From Euleptes europaea (Eukaryota > Chordata > Lepidosauria > Squamata > Sphaerodactylidae), in contig NC_079324.1 in the NCBI RefSeq assembly GCF_029931775.1, forward strand, positions 63,619,268-63,683,267: DNA of 64,000 nt, in the 5' to 3' direction. Below the pieces are notes generated by a model that saw nothing but the letters and a program-made list of their open reading frames with translations, ran no database searches and was not told where the DNA came from. Positions 24,001 through 36,000 of the stretch are shown in pieces (positions within the stretch are counted from its first letter, which is position 1; the number at the start of each line of letters is the position of its first letter). The position numbers were made by a program, and so were the translations under genes.

Positions 24001-27000
24001 TCTGTGCCCAGAAACTTGGCCTCACTGGCGGGGTTCGGCAGCGAGTGGAGTGGAGAAGTTGGTCCAGCACCTCGGGTACAAGCCTGATGAGTATAAAATG
24101 GGGAAGTGAGTACCAGTGGTTAGGATATGGTGCCTGGTTATTTCACACCTCACATTTTCCTGCATTTATGGCCCTCCAGGTGGTTTGCAAACACCCAAAT
24201 TACAAAGATTAATAAAACGAGGAATTGTAAAACACCAAAACGAAGAACTGGAAAACTTAAAGCCAGCAAAATCCTTTAACAGTGTGTGTGGGTGTTTGTG
24301 TTTGTGTGTGTATATACACATTTTAAAACTATGGATTAAAAGCAGCAAAAAATGCAAATGAGGGAGGTCACAGAAGTAACTTCTTCAACAGTGGCAGGGC
24401 AGAGTTAAAATCTCTGATAGCAAAGGGGGGAAGAAAGACCCACATGCTCATAAGCAGGGCACATAATGGGGGCATTCCATGGGGGGTGCCACAATTGAAA
24501 AGGCCTTTCTGTTGGTGCCTGCCTTGACGCAGGTGGTGATGTGGATCATCTGCATCTTCCCTTTGTGCTGTGTCAGAAAGATTCTGCGTGACATAATGAA
24601 GCATGGTCTGCACGTGCCCTGAAACAAGTCACTTTACTCCATCCACTTCAAAACAGTTTGGTTCCATTATCCTCCTTACTACTCTCCCACTCCCCAGCAA
24701 AAAACCTTGTGGATCATTGTTTTCTGGTGCACTTGAAAATGGACCTTTATCCTTTAGCAGCGGGGAGGGAAGGGCCTTAATTGATGGTAAATATTTTCTG
24801 CCTTAAATTCTACAGCATGCAGTATACTTGTTTCATAATACATTTTCTTCCCTTCAGGACCAAAATATTCATTCGTTTCCCAAGAACTCTGTTTGCCACT
24901 GAAGACGCCTTTGAGTACAGAAAACACCTACTAAGTAAGTACTCAGTTGCTTTTGCTCTTTCAAACTCTGGAATCCCAGCAAGTGGCTGGGATTAACACA
25001 GCCACTGGGTAGAATTGCTGCAGACCTGCGCTCCCACCAGAGACAATACATGGGGGTAATGCCCTTTTCCCCCTTTCAGTTTCCAGAGTGCAAGCTAAAT
25101 ACAAAGGCTGCTTGGGGAGGCGCGAGTACCAGAAGATGAAACAAGCTGGTGGGTTCTTCTTTGGGGCTATGGTGGGTTTTGCTTAGAGCTTAGCAACTCT
25201 GCTAAAAGCCAGAACTGTTTGGGGATCGGTAGGTGGGGCCTGGAGATCTCCCGGAATTACAACTGATCTCCAGGTGATAGAGATCAGTTCCCCTGGAGAA
25301 AATGGCTGCTATGGAGGGTGGACTCCATGCCATTACTACCTACCCTCCCCATGCCCAGATCTCTAGAAATTTCCCAACCCAGAGTTGCCGCTTTACTCAG
25401 GTTGGCAGCAGCTCTCCAAGGTCTCAGGCTGAGGTCCTTCACACCACCTTCTGCCTGATCCTTTCAACTGGAGATGCTATGGGTTGAGTGTGAGATCTCC
25501 TGTGTGCCAAGAAGATGCTTTACCACTGAGCCATGGCCCCTCCATAGAACCATAGAGTTGGAAGGGACCACCAGGGTCATCTAGTCCAACCCCCTGCACA
25601 ATGCAGGAAATTCACAACTATCTCCCCCCACACCCCCACTGACCCCTACTCCATGCCCAGAAGATGGCCCAGATGCCCTCCCTCTCATGATCTGCCTTAG
25701 GTCATAGAATAAGCATTGCTGACAGATGGCCATCTAACCTCTTCTTAAAAACCTCCAGGGAAGGAGCACTTAACGCCTTCCGAGGAAGCCTGTTCCACTG
25801 AGGAACCCCTCTGTTAGAAAATTCTTCCTAATGTCTAGGTGGAAACTCTTTTGATTTAATTTCAACCTGTTGGTTTTGGTCCGACCTCCTGGGACCACAG
25901 AAAACAACTCGGCACCCTCCTCTATATGGCAGCCCTTTGAGTACTTCACATCCCCTCTCAGTCTTCTCTTCCCTATGAAGCTGGACTGGGCTTGTGTTTT
26001 GTGAGCGGGTTGGGTTTGGTCTGGACTGTGGAAGGTGGGGGCAGAGGCCGTCTTTGGCTGGGGGCCTCTGTTGGGCTGCCCTAGCTCCCTTTCTGTTGCT
26101 TAAGATAAGCATCCAGCCCAGGGAGTGTTGGTGCCTCCTCCATCTGGGTTGAGCCCTTAGCCCAGGGGTTGTCACATATATGTGTGTATGTGGCATCGGA
26201 ATTCTCTCTTGCAGCCATCAAGCTGGAGGCCCGCTGGAGGGGAGTTCTGGCACGCAAAGAGGCCCAGAGGAGGGCGTGGGCAGCCCAGACCATCCGGAAG
26301 TGAGTGCGCCTCTTGCTTGGCCCTCCCGTACCGCTGACCCCTTGGCACAGCACTGGGGAGAGGACGGGACAGCTGCACTGGCGAGCAGGAGGACTGGGGG
26401 CTGGGCTCCTCTTGGACACTGGTGGTCTCATCCCTGTTCGTTCAGACTTGAGACGGTAGTAAAGAGAACAAAGTGGCTTGAAAGCCCTGCCTTCCACTGG
26501 CGTACACACGTCATTCCTTTGGCTCCCCACTGGCCAAGCGAGTGTTGCAGTCTTTTGAAACAATAACAAATCTGGCAAGTCATTCTGGCGGGGGGACAAA
26601 AATCAACTCATGGAGCTGCCTTATACTTAAGGCTGCCAGCCCCACTCCAATGGGGAAAGGGACCCCCCCCCATATTCCTGCCAGCTCAGCTGGCTGGTGG
26701 GGTGAAAATGGGGGGGGCGGCATCGGCAGCATCCCAAGGTGCTGGTGTCACTCCCCGTACACCCGGAAATGATGTCAGCATGATGTTGGGGAGGCTCTGG
26801 CATTTGTGCATAACTTACAGTTAAACCATAGAGTTTTGCTAAAATACAAGAGTGTCCCTGCATCACCAGCAATGTGCTGATGTCACTTCCAGTGCATGCC
26901 AAAAGTGATGTCACCGCTTGTGGGTAAGCCAGTCCTGAGTTGGGACACTTCCCTTTCTGCAGGTACATAAAAGGCTTTATGAACCGGAACCAACCCCTGA

Positions 27001-30000
27001 ACCCTGAGAACGTGGACTACGTGAAGCTCACACGGTACACCTACATTATGAAGCTCAGGGACCATCTTCCAAAGACAGTCTTGGACCAAACCTGGCTTCA
27101 ATCACCTGCGCTCTTGCAAGAGGTAAGAACTGAGGACCCTAATGAAGGGCTGGTGGGCTGTTGCTGTATCACACTGGCAATAGCGACATTACTTCAATCA
27201 TGTGAACGTATCAATAAACCATCATATTTTTACAAGCTTTGGGTGAGGTGCCATGGCTCAGTGGTGGCTCTACTTTGCTTGCAGAAGGTTTTAGGAGAGA
27301 TCTTGGCTGCCAGTCAGAAGAGATGGTGCTGAGCTAATGGAACAGTGGCTGCCCTGGTATAAGGCACCTTCACGTATTTAGGGAAAGGGCCATACCTGAG
27401 CAGCAGAGTGGCAGATTTGCATGCCAAAGGTCTTGAGTTCAGTTCCAGCATCTCCAGCTAAAAGGAGCCTGGAGCGCGGATGCCAGCCGGAGCCTGGAGA
27501 GCGCTGAACTTGGTGGGCCCAGAATCAGTTTCTGCAGAAGGCAGCTTTGTATGTTCACTCCATTTGGGGAAAGCTTTTTAATGGGAGTTGCCAGGGATTG
27601 AACTTGGGCCCGTCTGTATGCAAAGCCTTGGCCTCTGGCTGTTCTCATGTCAATTGACCACATTTCCCCCTTCTACAAAGACTTCTGAGCTTCTGAAGAA
27701 GCTCTGCAGGAGGACCCTCGTGCGGAAATACTGCCGCAGCATCACAGCAGAGAGGAAAGCACAAGTAAGTTCTGGGTTTGCAAATGCTCTGGGGGTTGAG
27801 GTGCATGCCTGCTCGGACTTCGTGCTACCTGGGACTGAGCCCGCTGCTTGGCCCAGAAGCCCATCAGGCATGCAGGAGCTGTTGGTGGCGTTACCAGTTG
27901 TGGTCTGGGAAATGCCTGGAGATTTGGGGGTGGAGCATGGGCAGGGTTTGGGGGGAATGGGAGCTCAACAGGGCACAATGCCATATAGGTCACCCTCCAA
28001 AGCAGCAATTTTCTCCAGGGGGACCAATCTCTGTTTGGGGATCAGTTGTCATTCCAGGCAATCTCTAAGCCCCACCTGCTTCAAGGAGGGACAATACGGG
28101 CCAGCACCAGGGCCACGGAACAGTTTTTTCTCTCTTCCCTCCCACCTGAGCCACATTGCCAATAGAAAATACTCCCATGGCCTGCTTTAAGCTGCCTGAA
28201 GAGAAAAAGCAGACACAGTACACATCTCTCCCCCCCACATTTAAGCAGACCAGGGTTGGGGGTGGGGGTTTCCCACTGGGGAAGCATCACCTGGTGTGTG
28301 TGTAAATATTAACCCCACCCCCCTGTTCCCCCAGTGCTGCATCCCCAATCCTCATTGGGTCCTTGTGGCTGTTTTTTGTAGCTGAAATGCTCATCTAGGG
28401 ATTGAGTGACAGATCGCCAGGGTCACTTGTGGCTTTGGTCCCCAATTTTCCTGTGACAGAATATCAGACAGCATCCTGTCTCCTTTGATTCCCCAAACAG
28501 ATGCAGCAGAAGGTGGTTGCGAGCAACATTTTCCGTGGGAAGAAAGAGGGCTACGCCAATAGCGTGCCCGAGCCGTTCCCTGACACCAGGATGAGTAAGT
28601 AACTGAGGGACAAAGAACAGCACTTGTGTAGAGTTTAGTCTCGGCAGAAGGGGTCTTTCGGGTGCCCTTGCTGGGATGCAAGATGCATGGAAAGGGGTTC
28701 TTGGGCACTCTGAGCGTGGGTGTGCCCCTGTATGTTTAGCCTGAAGAGGAGAAGACTGAGCGGTGATATGAGAACCATCTTTAAGTATTTGAAGGGCTAT
28801 CATATAGAGGATGGTGCCGAGTTGTTTTCTGTTGCCCCAGAAGGTCGGACCAGAACCAACAGGTTGAAAGTAAATCAAAAGAGTTTCCGTCTAGACATTA
28901 GGAAGAAATTTCTAATAGTCAGAGTGGTTCCTCAGTGGAACAGGCTTCCTCGGGAGATGGTGAGCTTTCCTTCCTCGGAGGTTTTGAAGTAGAGGCTAGA
29001 TGGCCTTTTGTCAGCAATGCAGATCCTATGCAGATCATGAGAGGGAGGGCACCTTGGTCATCTTCTGGGCATGGAGTAGGGGTCACTGGGTGTGGGGGGG
29101 GAGGTAGTTATGAATTTCCTGCATTGTGCAGGGGCTTGGATTAGATGACCCTGGTGGTCCCTTCCAACTCTATGATTTTATTATTCCCTTGTATGGGGAC
29201 CTGTGATGCTCAATCTCATTTCTCTTTTAGAGGAGGATGAGCTACACTCCAAAGTCTTGCAGCTGATCCGCCATGAGAAGATTAAGGTGTGCATGGAAGA
29301 CCGTGTGCGCATGGGGAGGGTGAGAGATGCTGACCCCTGGCTCTCTCTCTCGGGGGGTGCCAGGCTGCCGTGGGCTGCCTCGTTTGGTGGTGTCGGGAAG
29401 CATCTTCCATGGTTGCCAAGGGGTCTGCCTGTGGTGGTTTTCAGTACGTGGCCCCCGTGGTGAAGTTTGACCAAAAAGGCTTCAAACCCAGAGATCGGCT
29501 GCTTGTCCTGACCAGGGTTTCCTCTTACTTGGTGGAGGCGGCCAAGATCAAGGAGAAGGTGGAGTACCCAATGATCAAAGGTAAAACGGGCAGGGGTCAT
29601 CAACCATCCTGTGGCTTTTGGTGGAGTGGTTCCTCAACTTGTTACGTGGTCAGTGCCAGGCTGGTGTCAGCCTACCCTCAAGTGGGGCAGATGCCAGGGT
29701 CCAGGGTTTCTGGCAGGGCGCACTGTTGCTGGCACCCCCTGCCCACTCACTTTCTGGCCCTGCTCCACTACCCATGCTGCCTGTGGCACACACTGCCCAG
29801 TGCCATTGGGGAGAGGGCTGGCGGCAGCTGTGGGCCTGGGCACTGGGAGGGCTAGTGAGCAGACAAGGGAAGAAGAGTGGGAGTGCCTGGTGGTGGGTGC
29901 ATGAGGGGGAGGGACCCAGGGGACAGTCTGCCCGAGGCCCACAGAAACCTGGAACCAGCCATGGGTGAGGGACTGTGCCTCGGAGCACATTAATTGCTTG

Positions 30001-33000
30001 CAGAGGTCCCCTCATCTTGTCCCTGGTGTTCCTGGGTAGCAGGTGCTGGGAAATAGCTTTCAGCATAGACTGTAGTGAGCTGGGGATGGGATGGGGGTAA
30101 TAAGTGGTCTGCCTTGGCACAAACAAGCTTTGCTTGTCCAAACTTTGTGGGGAGGTGCAGAGGTCCCATGGAAGTTTATCTTGGGTTCTTCAATGAGAAG
30201 TTCGACAATGACACACACAACCCCTTCAAAGGCAGCCACGCCTTCCTCAAAGTGTTTGCTTAGGGTCTCCTTTCATGGGGCAACTGGGAGACCCCACCAC
30301 CCAGCAGGTGTCTCTGTGAACTGTACAGGCCCTAAAAAGCTCCCCAGAACCCTCTGTAATGTGCTTAAGCTCTGTGCCAGACTACTTGATATTAAGATTG
30401 TTTGGAAAACTGCCAGGGGTGTGCCTGTGTCAAGAATTAATCAGAGGCACCTGGATTCTTTCTCCTGCCCCGCATGTTGTGTGTGTGTATATTTTAATTA
30501 CTACTTGCTGTTAAATTTCTGCAAACGTCTTAGACCATAAAAGAGTACACAACTCAAACAACAAAACCATAATGAAAATTACCCATAATTAAAACTGATA
30601 ATGACTTAAATATGTACAACCATTTGAAAATCTGAAACAACCCAGCTAAAAATTCCATGCAGGGTAAGAAAGGTTATCTTGTATACCTGAATGAGCCAAA
30701 AACCTGGGTCTGAAGAATGTTGTGGGGGGGTGGGGTCCAAATCCATGCAGCCACTACAAATCTGGTGAGTCATGGGGGAGGGGCTGATCTCACTCAAAAC
30801 ACTGTGTGGGGAGGGAGAGACTTTGGCAAATCTCTCCCACCAGCATGATCTCTTGGTGGTATCCCAAAACAAAAAGACACTTTGCATTTGAGTAATAAGG
30901 ACCTCATTTTGCCCTGAGAACTTTTGTGTCCCTCTTCCGAGGTTTTTCTGTCAGCGGCCTGAGTGACGGAATCTTAGTCGTCCACGTTTCGGAAGAATGT
31001 AAGCAGCAAAAGGTAACCAAATCCTGCCGAAGTTGCCTGTGGGTGTAGGAAATGCCAAGCCAAAAGTCAATATGCTGTTTGCGCTGAAACAGACAAGAAC
31101 TCCTGTTTCTTGTCAGTTTACTTTGAATACTAACCTGTCCGCCAGGCTCGGCTTTGTAAGCTGTCTCTGTGCCAGGGCTCAGAATACATGATAAGCACCT
31201 CTCAGTGTGCGCGGAGTGCATTCCTCACTGTTGCATTACAGCCAGTTCTCCAGGATGGGGGCCAAAGGTAGCGATGTACAGTGGCAGCAAATTCTCTTGT
31301 TCAAATCTCCCTTCAGCCATGAATTGAAGCAACCTTTACTGCTAGCTTTGGCTCCATTGTGTGTGTAAAGTGCCGTCAAGTCGCAGTAGACTTATGGCGA
31401 CCCCTTTTGGGGGGTTTTCATGGCAAGAGACTAACAGAGGTGGTTTGCCAGTGCCTTCCTCTGCACAGCAACCCTGGTATTCTTTGGTGGTCTCCATCCA
31501 AATACTAACCAGGGCCGACCCTGCTTAGCGTCTGAGATCTCACAAGATCAAGCTAGCCTGGGCCATCCAGGTCAGGGCAGCTCCTCCATTTGAATGTTGA
31601 AAATAATAGCAATGACCTACCCTACAGGGTGGTTTATGGATCACTTCAGTCATAATTTCATAAAAAGGTAAAGGTCCCCTGTGCAAGCACCGGGTCATTC
31701 CTGACCCATGGGGTGATGTCACATCCTGACGTTTACTAGGCAGACTTTGTTTACGGGCTGGTTTGCCAGTGCCTTCCCCAGTCATCTTCCCTTTACCCCC
31801 AGCAAGTTGGGTACTCGTTTTACTGACCTCGGAAGGGTGGAAGGCTGAGCCAACCTTGAGCCGGCTACCTGAAACCGACTTCCGTCGGGTTTGAACTCAG
31901 ATTGTGAGCAGAACTTGGACTGCAGTACTGCAGCTTACTGCGCCACGGGGCTCTTCATACTTTCATAACTGACTATAAAAATGCTGGATAGCATTGTGTA
32001 GTTTCCTCACAATCTTGACCCATGGGCTCTCTGTTCTGATCAGATTCATTTTAACGTAGTGGTAAAGGGGGGGGGGGCACATCCCTGGAATGGTAAGTTC
32101 TCGCTCTGTGAGAGAAGGCCATCTTCAGCTCGGGTTCTTGTGTGTGCTTATCCGGGAGGCAGGAAACAAAACTGCAGATCTTCCCCTATCCTGCAGGAAG
32201 TAGCCTCTCCCATCTGTTGCAGCTCCAGTTTTGTTTCCTGCCTTGACGGGAGAGCAGCGTTCGTTTTTGTCTCCCTGCTTCAGATAAGGAAATATATCTA
32301 GTCTTGTGTCTCAACTGTCTCCTCCTGTCTTGTTGGTGTCCTTTTTTGTTCCCTATCGTGTCTGCGTGCAAAAAAAAAAAAAAAATTGGAATTGGTTTTC
32401 TACGCCTCAAGCTTCGGCTAGGCAATAAATTTTTCCCGCCCAAACAAGATGGCGGAGGCCCGGGGTGACGACTTCATTTCACCTCAGGATCTTGTACCGG
32501 GTTTACTTACCGCAGCTACTGGCAGCCTGGACGAGCCGTCCTGCAGCGGAGCTTCGCTTTCCCCTTCAGGGAAGAAGCGCAAAGCCTTAGATAAATCAGA
32601 TAAGGTTTTAAAAAACAAAAAGGACACCACAGGCGCGGCTTCTAGCCAGGCGCACAAAAGGAGTAAGAGGCTTCAAAGCGAGGCTCCTAGCCTGACGCAG
32701 ACAAAGACAAGAGGCGCTGCTTCTAGCCTTCTCATCAAAGCGCCCCAGGCTAGTGCATCGGCTTCGGCCGTTCAGCCCGCCCCGCCCCGCCAGGAGCCTT
32801 CAGTCTTAACTGCACCCCACAGCGTGCTTGAAATGCCGGCTAGCACTACAGCCCTCGATCAGGGGCTAATGGCGGCCGAGGTCCCAGAACGATTAGCGCT
32901 GTCGCCAGCAACAGCACATCGCGGGACGGAGACTGTAACAGGCGGAGACTGGACGGCGCCCGGTGAGGTACAGACTGGCGAGGCGGGTGGGGGCGAAAGT

Positions 33001-36000
33001 GGTCTTTTAGCCCTAAAAGCGGAGTTGGTTCAGCTGGTGAGGAGTGTTTTTGTTGAAGGGCTGCAGGCCCTGCAATCCCCTACTCCATCTTTGCAAAGGG
33101 ACGGGGCTCCGGCCCTTACTCGCGAGGAGGCCCCAGTCCTTATTCGCGAGGAGGCCTTTTCTACTGAGGTTCAAGCTAACCCTCGGCACACCAGCAGGGA
33201 ATTAACTCCCAGTACCACCAAAGCCGCCAGAAAAGCTCCGGCACCCCCCAACAATAATGTTTCTATGTCCCCTGACTCTTCTGATGTAGAATTAGAGGAG
33301 GGCGCGTTCTCTTCAGGTGAAGAAACCCCTCCGGTTGAAGAAAAACAACTCAGGCTCTTCCCCCAGGAAGAATTTCAATCTCTCCTCTCAAAATCCCTGG
33401 CAGCTCTGGATCTGGCGGAAGTTTCAGAACCTCTAGAGTCAGACAAACTCAGAGGAGCAAAAGAGTTCTTCCACAGACATAATGTCCCAGCAAAAACCAT
33501 TCCTGTGCCAGATTATTTTTCCACTCTTATTAAGGCAGAGTGGGAGAAACCGCTGGCCTCCAAGCAGGCTACAGCAATTTCAAAAAAGTTTTATACTTTA
33601 GCTAAGCCCTCGACACAGTTACTCCAGATCCCCCTAGTGGAGGCTCCTGTAGTGGCACTTCACTCCTATGATGTGGTAGCCAGGGACAGTATGGGACCTA
33701 TTAAAGATCCCTTGGATAGAAAAGCGGAATTGGCCATTAAGAGAGCGCATGAGGCATCTGCCATGGCCATTAGTGCCTCGGTCACCTCCGCCCTGATTTC
33801 TCGGGCCGCTATAGTCTGGACTAGAAAGCTCAACCAACTGATTCCTGAAAACAATAGAAAAGCTCTGGAAGGAGTATCCAGAGTACTCAAGGCGGTGACC
33901 TTTCTAGCAGACTATTCTCTGGACACTCTGTCCTTTTCTGCCAGGGCAATAGCCACTCAGACAGCCGCTAGGAGGGCTCTATGGCTCCGACCTTGGCAGG
34001 CGGATACCCATTCCAAAGCGGAACTGATGGGGTTCCCATACCAAGGGGACAAACTCTTTGGTGATCAGCTCGACACCATTCTTATAGAGACAAAGGATAA
34101 AAAGAAGGCCCTGCCCAAAAGTTTTCGCAGGGACAACAAAGGCTCCTCTGGTTTTTTCAGGTCCTCCCACACACTCCATAGATTTCGCACTGACCAAAGA
34201 AAGGGACAGTGGTCACAAGGTCGGGGCTTCTTTCGAAGGGGGGGGGCGTTATTCGCGGCCCACATTTTCACAGCCAAATTCTGATAGACAATCCTTCAAT
34301 TCCCGCCAGGGAACTAAACAGTGACGCCAACTCTCTCCCAGTGGGGGGACGTCTCATGGAGTTTGCTACCCTTTGGTCGGACGTCCAATCGGACACATGG
34401 GTGATGCAGGTCATCAACCAGGGGTACCAAATAGAGTTTGCACGTTCTCCTCCAGACCGCGTAACATACCTTCATCGATCTCTTTCCAGGACAAAACGCC
34501 TGCGCACTGCGGAGGCGGTAAAGCATCTATTAGACATCCGGGCCATAGAGCCCGTAGGGCCATCAGAGCGCTCTTGCGGAATTTACTCTCACTTCTTCAC
34601 AGTCCCCAAAAGGAACGGGGACTGGAGGGCCATCCTGGACCTCAAGTTTCTCAACAGGTATGTCATCAAGAGGCGGTTCAGTATGGAGACCCTAACTTCC
34701 ATCAAAGAGGCCCTACGCCCCCGCTCTTTCCTTACATCCATAGATCTCACCGAAGCCTACTTACACATTCCGGTGCATCCATCCCACAGAAAATTTTTAA
34801 GGTTCTCCTTCCAGAACCTTTCTTTCCAGTTTCGGGCCATGCCATTCGGGCTTTCGTCCGCCCCAAGGGTGTTTTCCAAGGTATTAGTCACCCTGATAGC
34901 ACTGGTGAGGGCTCAAGGGGTCCAGGTACACCCGTACCTGGACGACATTCTCATATGTGCTCCATCCAGAGATCTGAGCCTAAGACATACGACCTTGGTC
35001 TTACAGACGCTACAAGATCATGGGTTCCTGGTCAATCTGAAAGAGTCACCTGGAACCCACTCAGAGACTTTTACACCTAGGGGTATTGATAGACACTGCC
35101 CAGAATTCTCTATTCCTCCCCCTGGACAAGGCTCTCAAGATTGCAGCCATTGCCAAAAAGGTAATCAGGTCTCCCTCCTCCAAACTAATGACCCTCGCCA
35201 AACTGCAGGGACACATGGTCTCCTGCATTCCAGCAGTTCCCTGGGCGCGCTTCCACGCCAGGCCGCTTCAGTGGTTTCTTCTGCAGTTCCAACAAGACAT
35301 TATGAGGAAGAGGGACAGGAACCTCATTATTCCCAATGCCACTCGTCTGACTCTAAATTGGTGGACTGTCACCAACAACCTGTGCAAGGGTCTTCCTTAC
35401 ATTCACGACCCTCCCGAACAGCTATTTACAGATGCCAGCCTGTCGGGATGGGGAGCCACATTCCGAGGCCAGCCGACTCAGGGCCTTTGGAATCAATCAG
35501 AACAGGGTCTGAGTATCAATCCCCTCGAACTAAAAGCAGTCTGGAGGGCACTTCTACATTTTGCCCCTCAGATAGAGATGACACATCTACTAATAAGAAC
35601 AGACAATGTGGCCACGAAGGCCCACCTCAACAAACAGGGGGGGTCTCGTTCATCCACCCTTCACAAACAAGCCTCGCTGATTCTTACCTGGGCAGAACAT
35701 CATCTACGGTCATTGACAGCGGAACACATTCGGGGTGTCTTAAACGTGCAGGCCGATTGGCTCAGTCGTCAAAAAATCAACGAAGCGGAGTGGGAGCTCA
35801 ACCCGACTGTGTTCCTCCAACTTACCCAGAAGTTTGGAGATCCATTAGTGGATCTCTTTGCATCCAACACGAATCGCAAAATCCCAAGATTTTTCACACA
35901 GTACAAACACCCAGCAGCAGAAGCGACGGATGCCCTGTTGGCACCATGGCCATCGGGACTCCTCTACGCCTTCCCCCCCGCCCCTAATCCCGAGAGTAAT

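Noticed and set aside
24284-24325. The GT-rich stretch as a meaningful microsatellite
   Set aside because: Short and impure; ordinary simple sequence.
26081-26599. A 172-codon minus-strand open frame
   Set aside because: It overlaps MYO1H exon 22 on the opposite strand and a CR1 end, and has no recognisable domain.
29650-30141. A 163-codon minus-strand open frame in MYO1H intron 27
   Set aside because: Low-complexity, proline- and serine-rich, no splice context, no domain.
31361-31577. A 5S rRNA gene (also at 38071, 41371, 50775)
   Set aside because: Only part of 5S is present, joined to a common unrelated body, and each copy is diverged; it is a SINE family.
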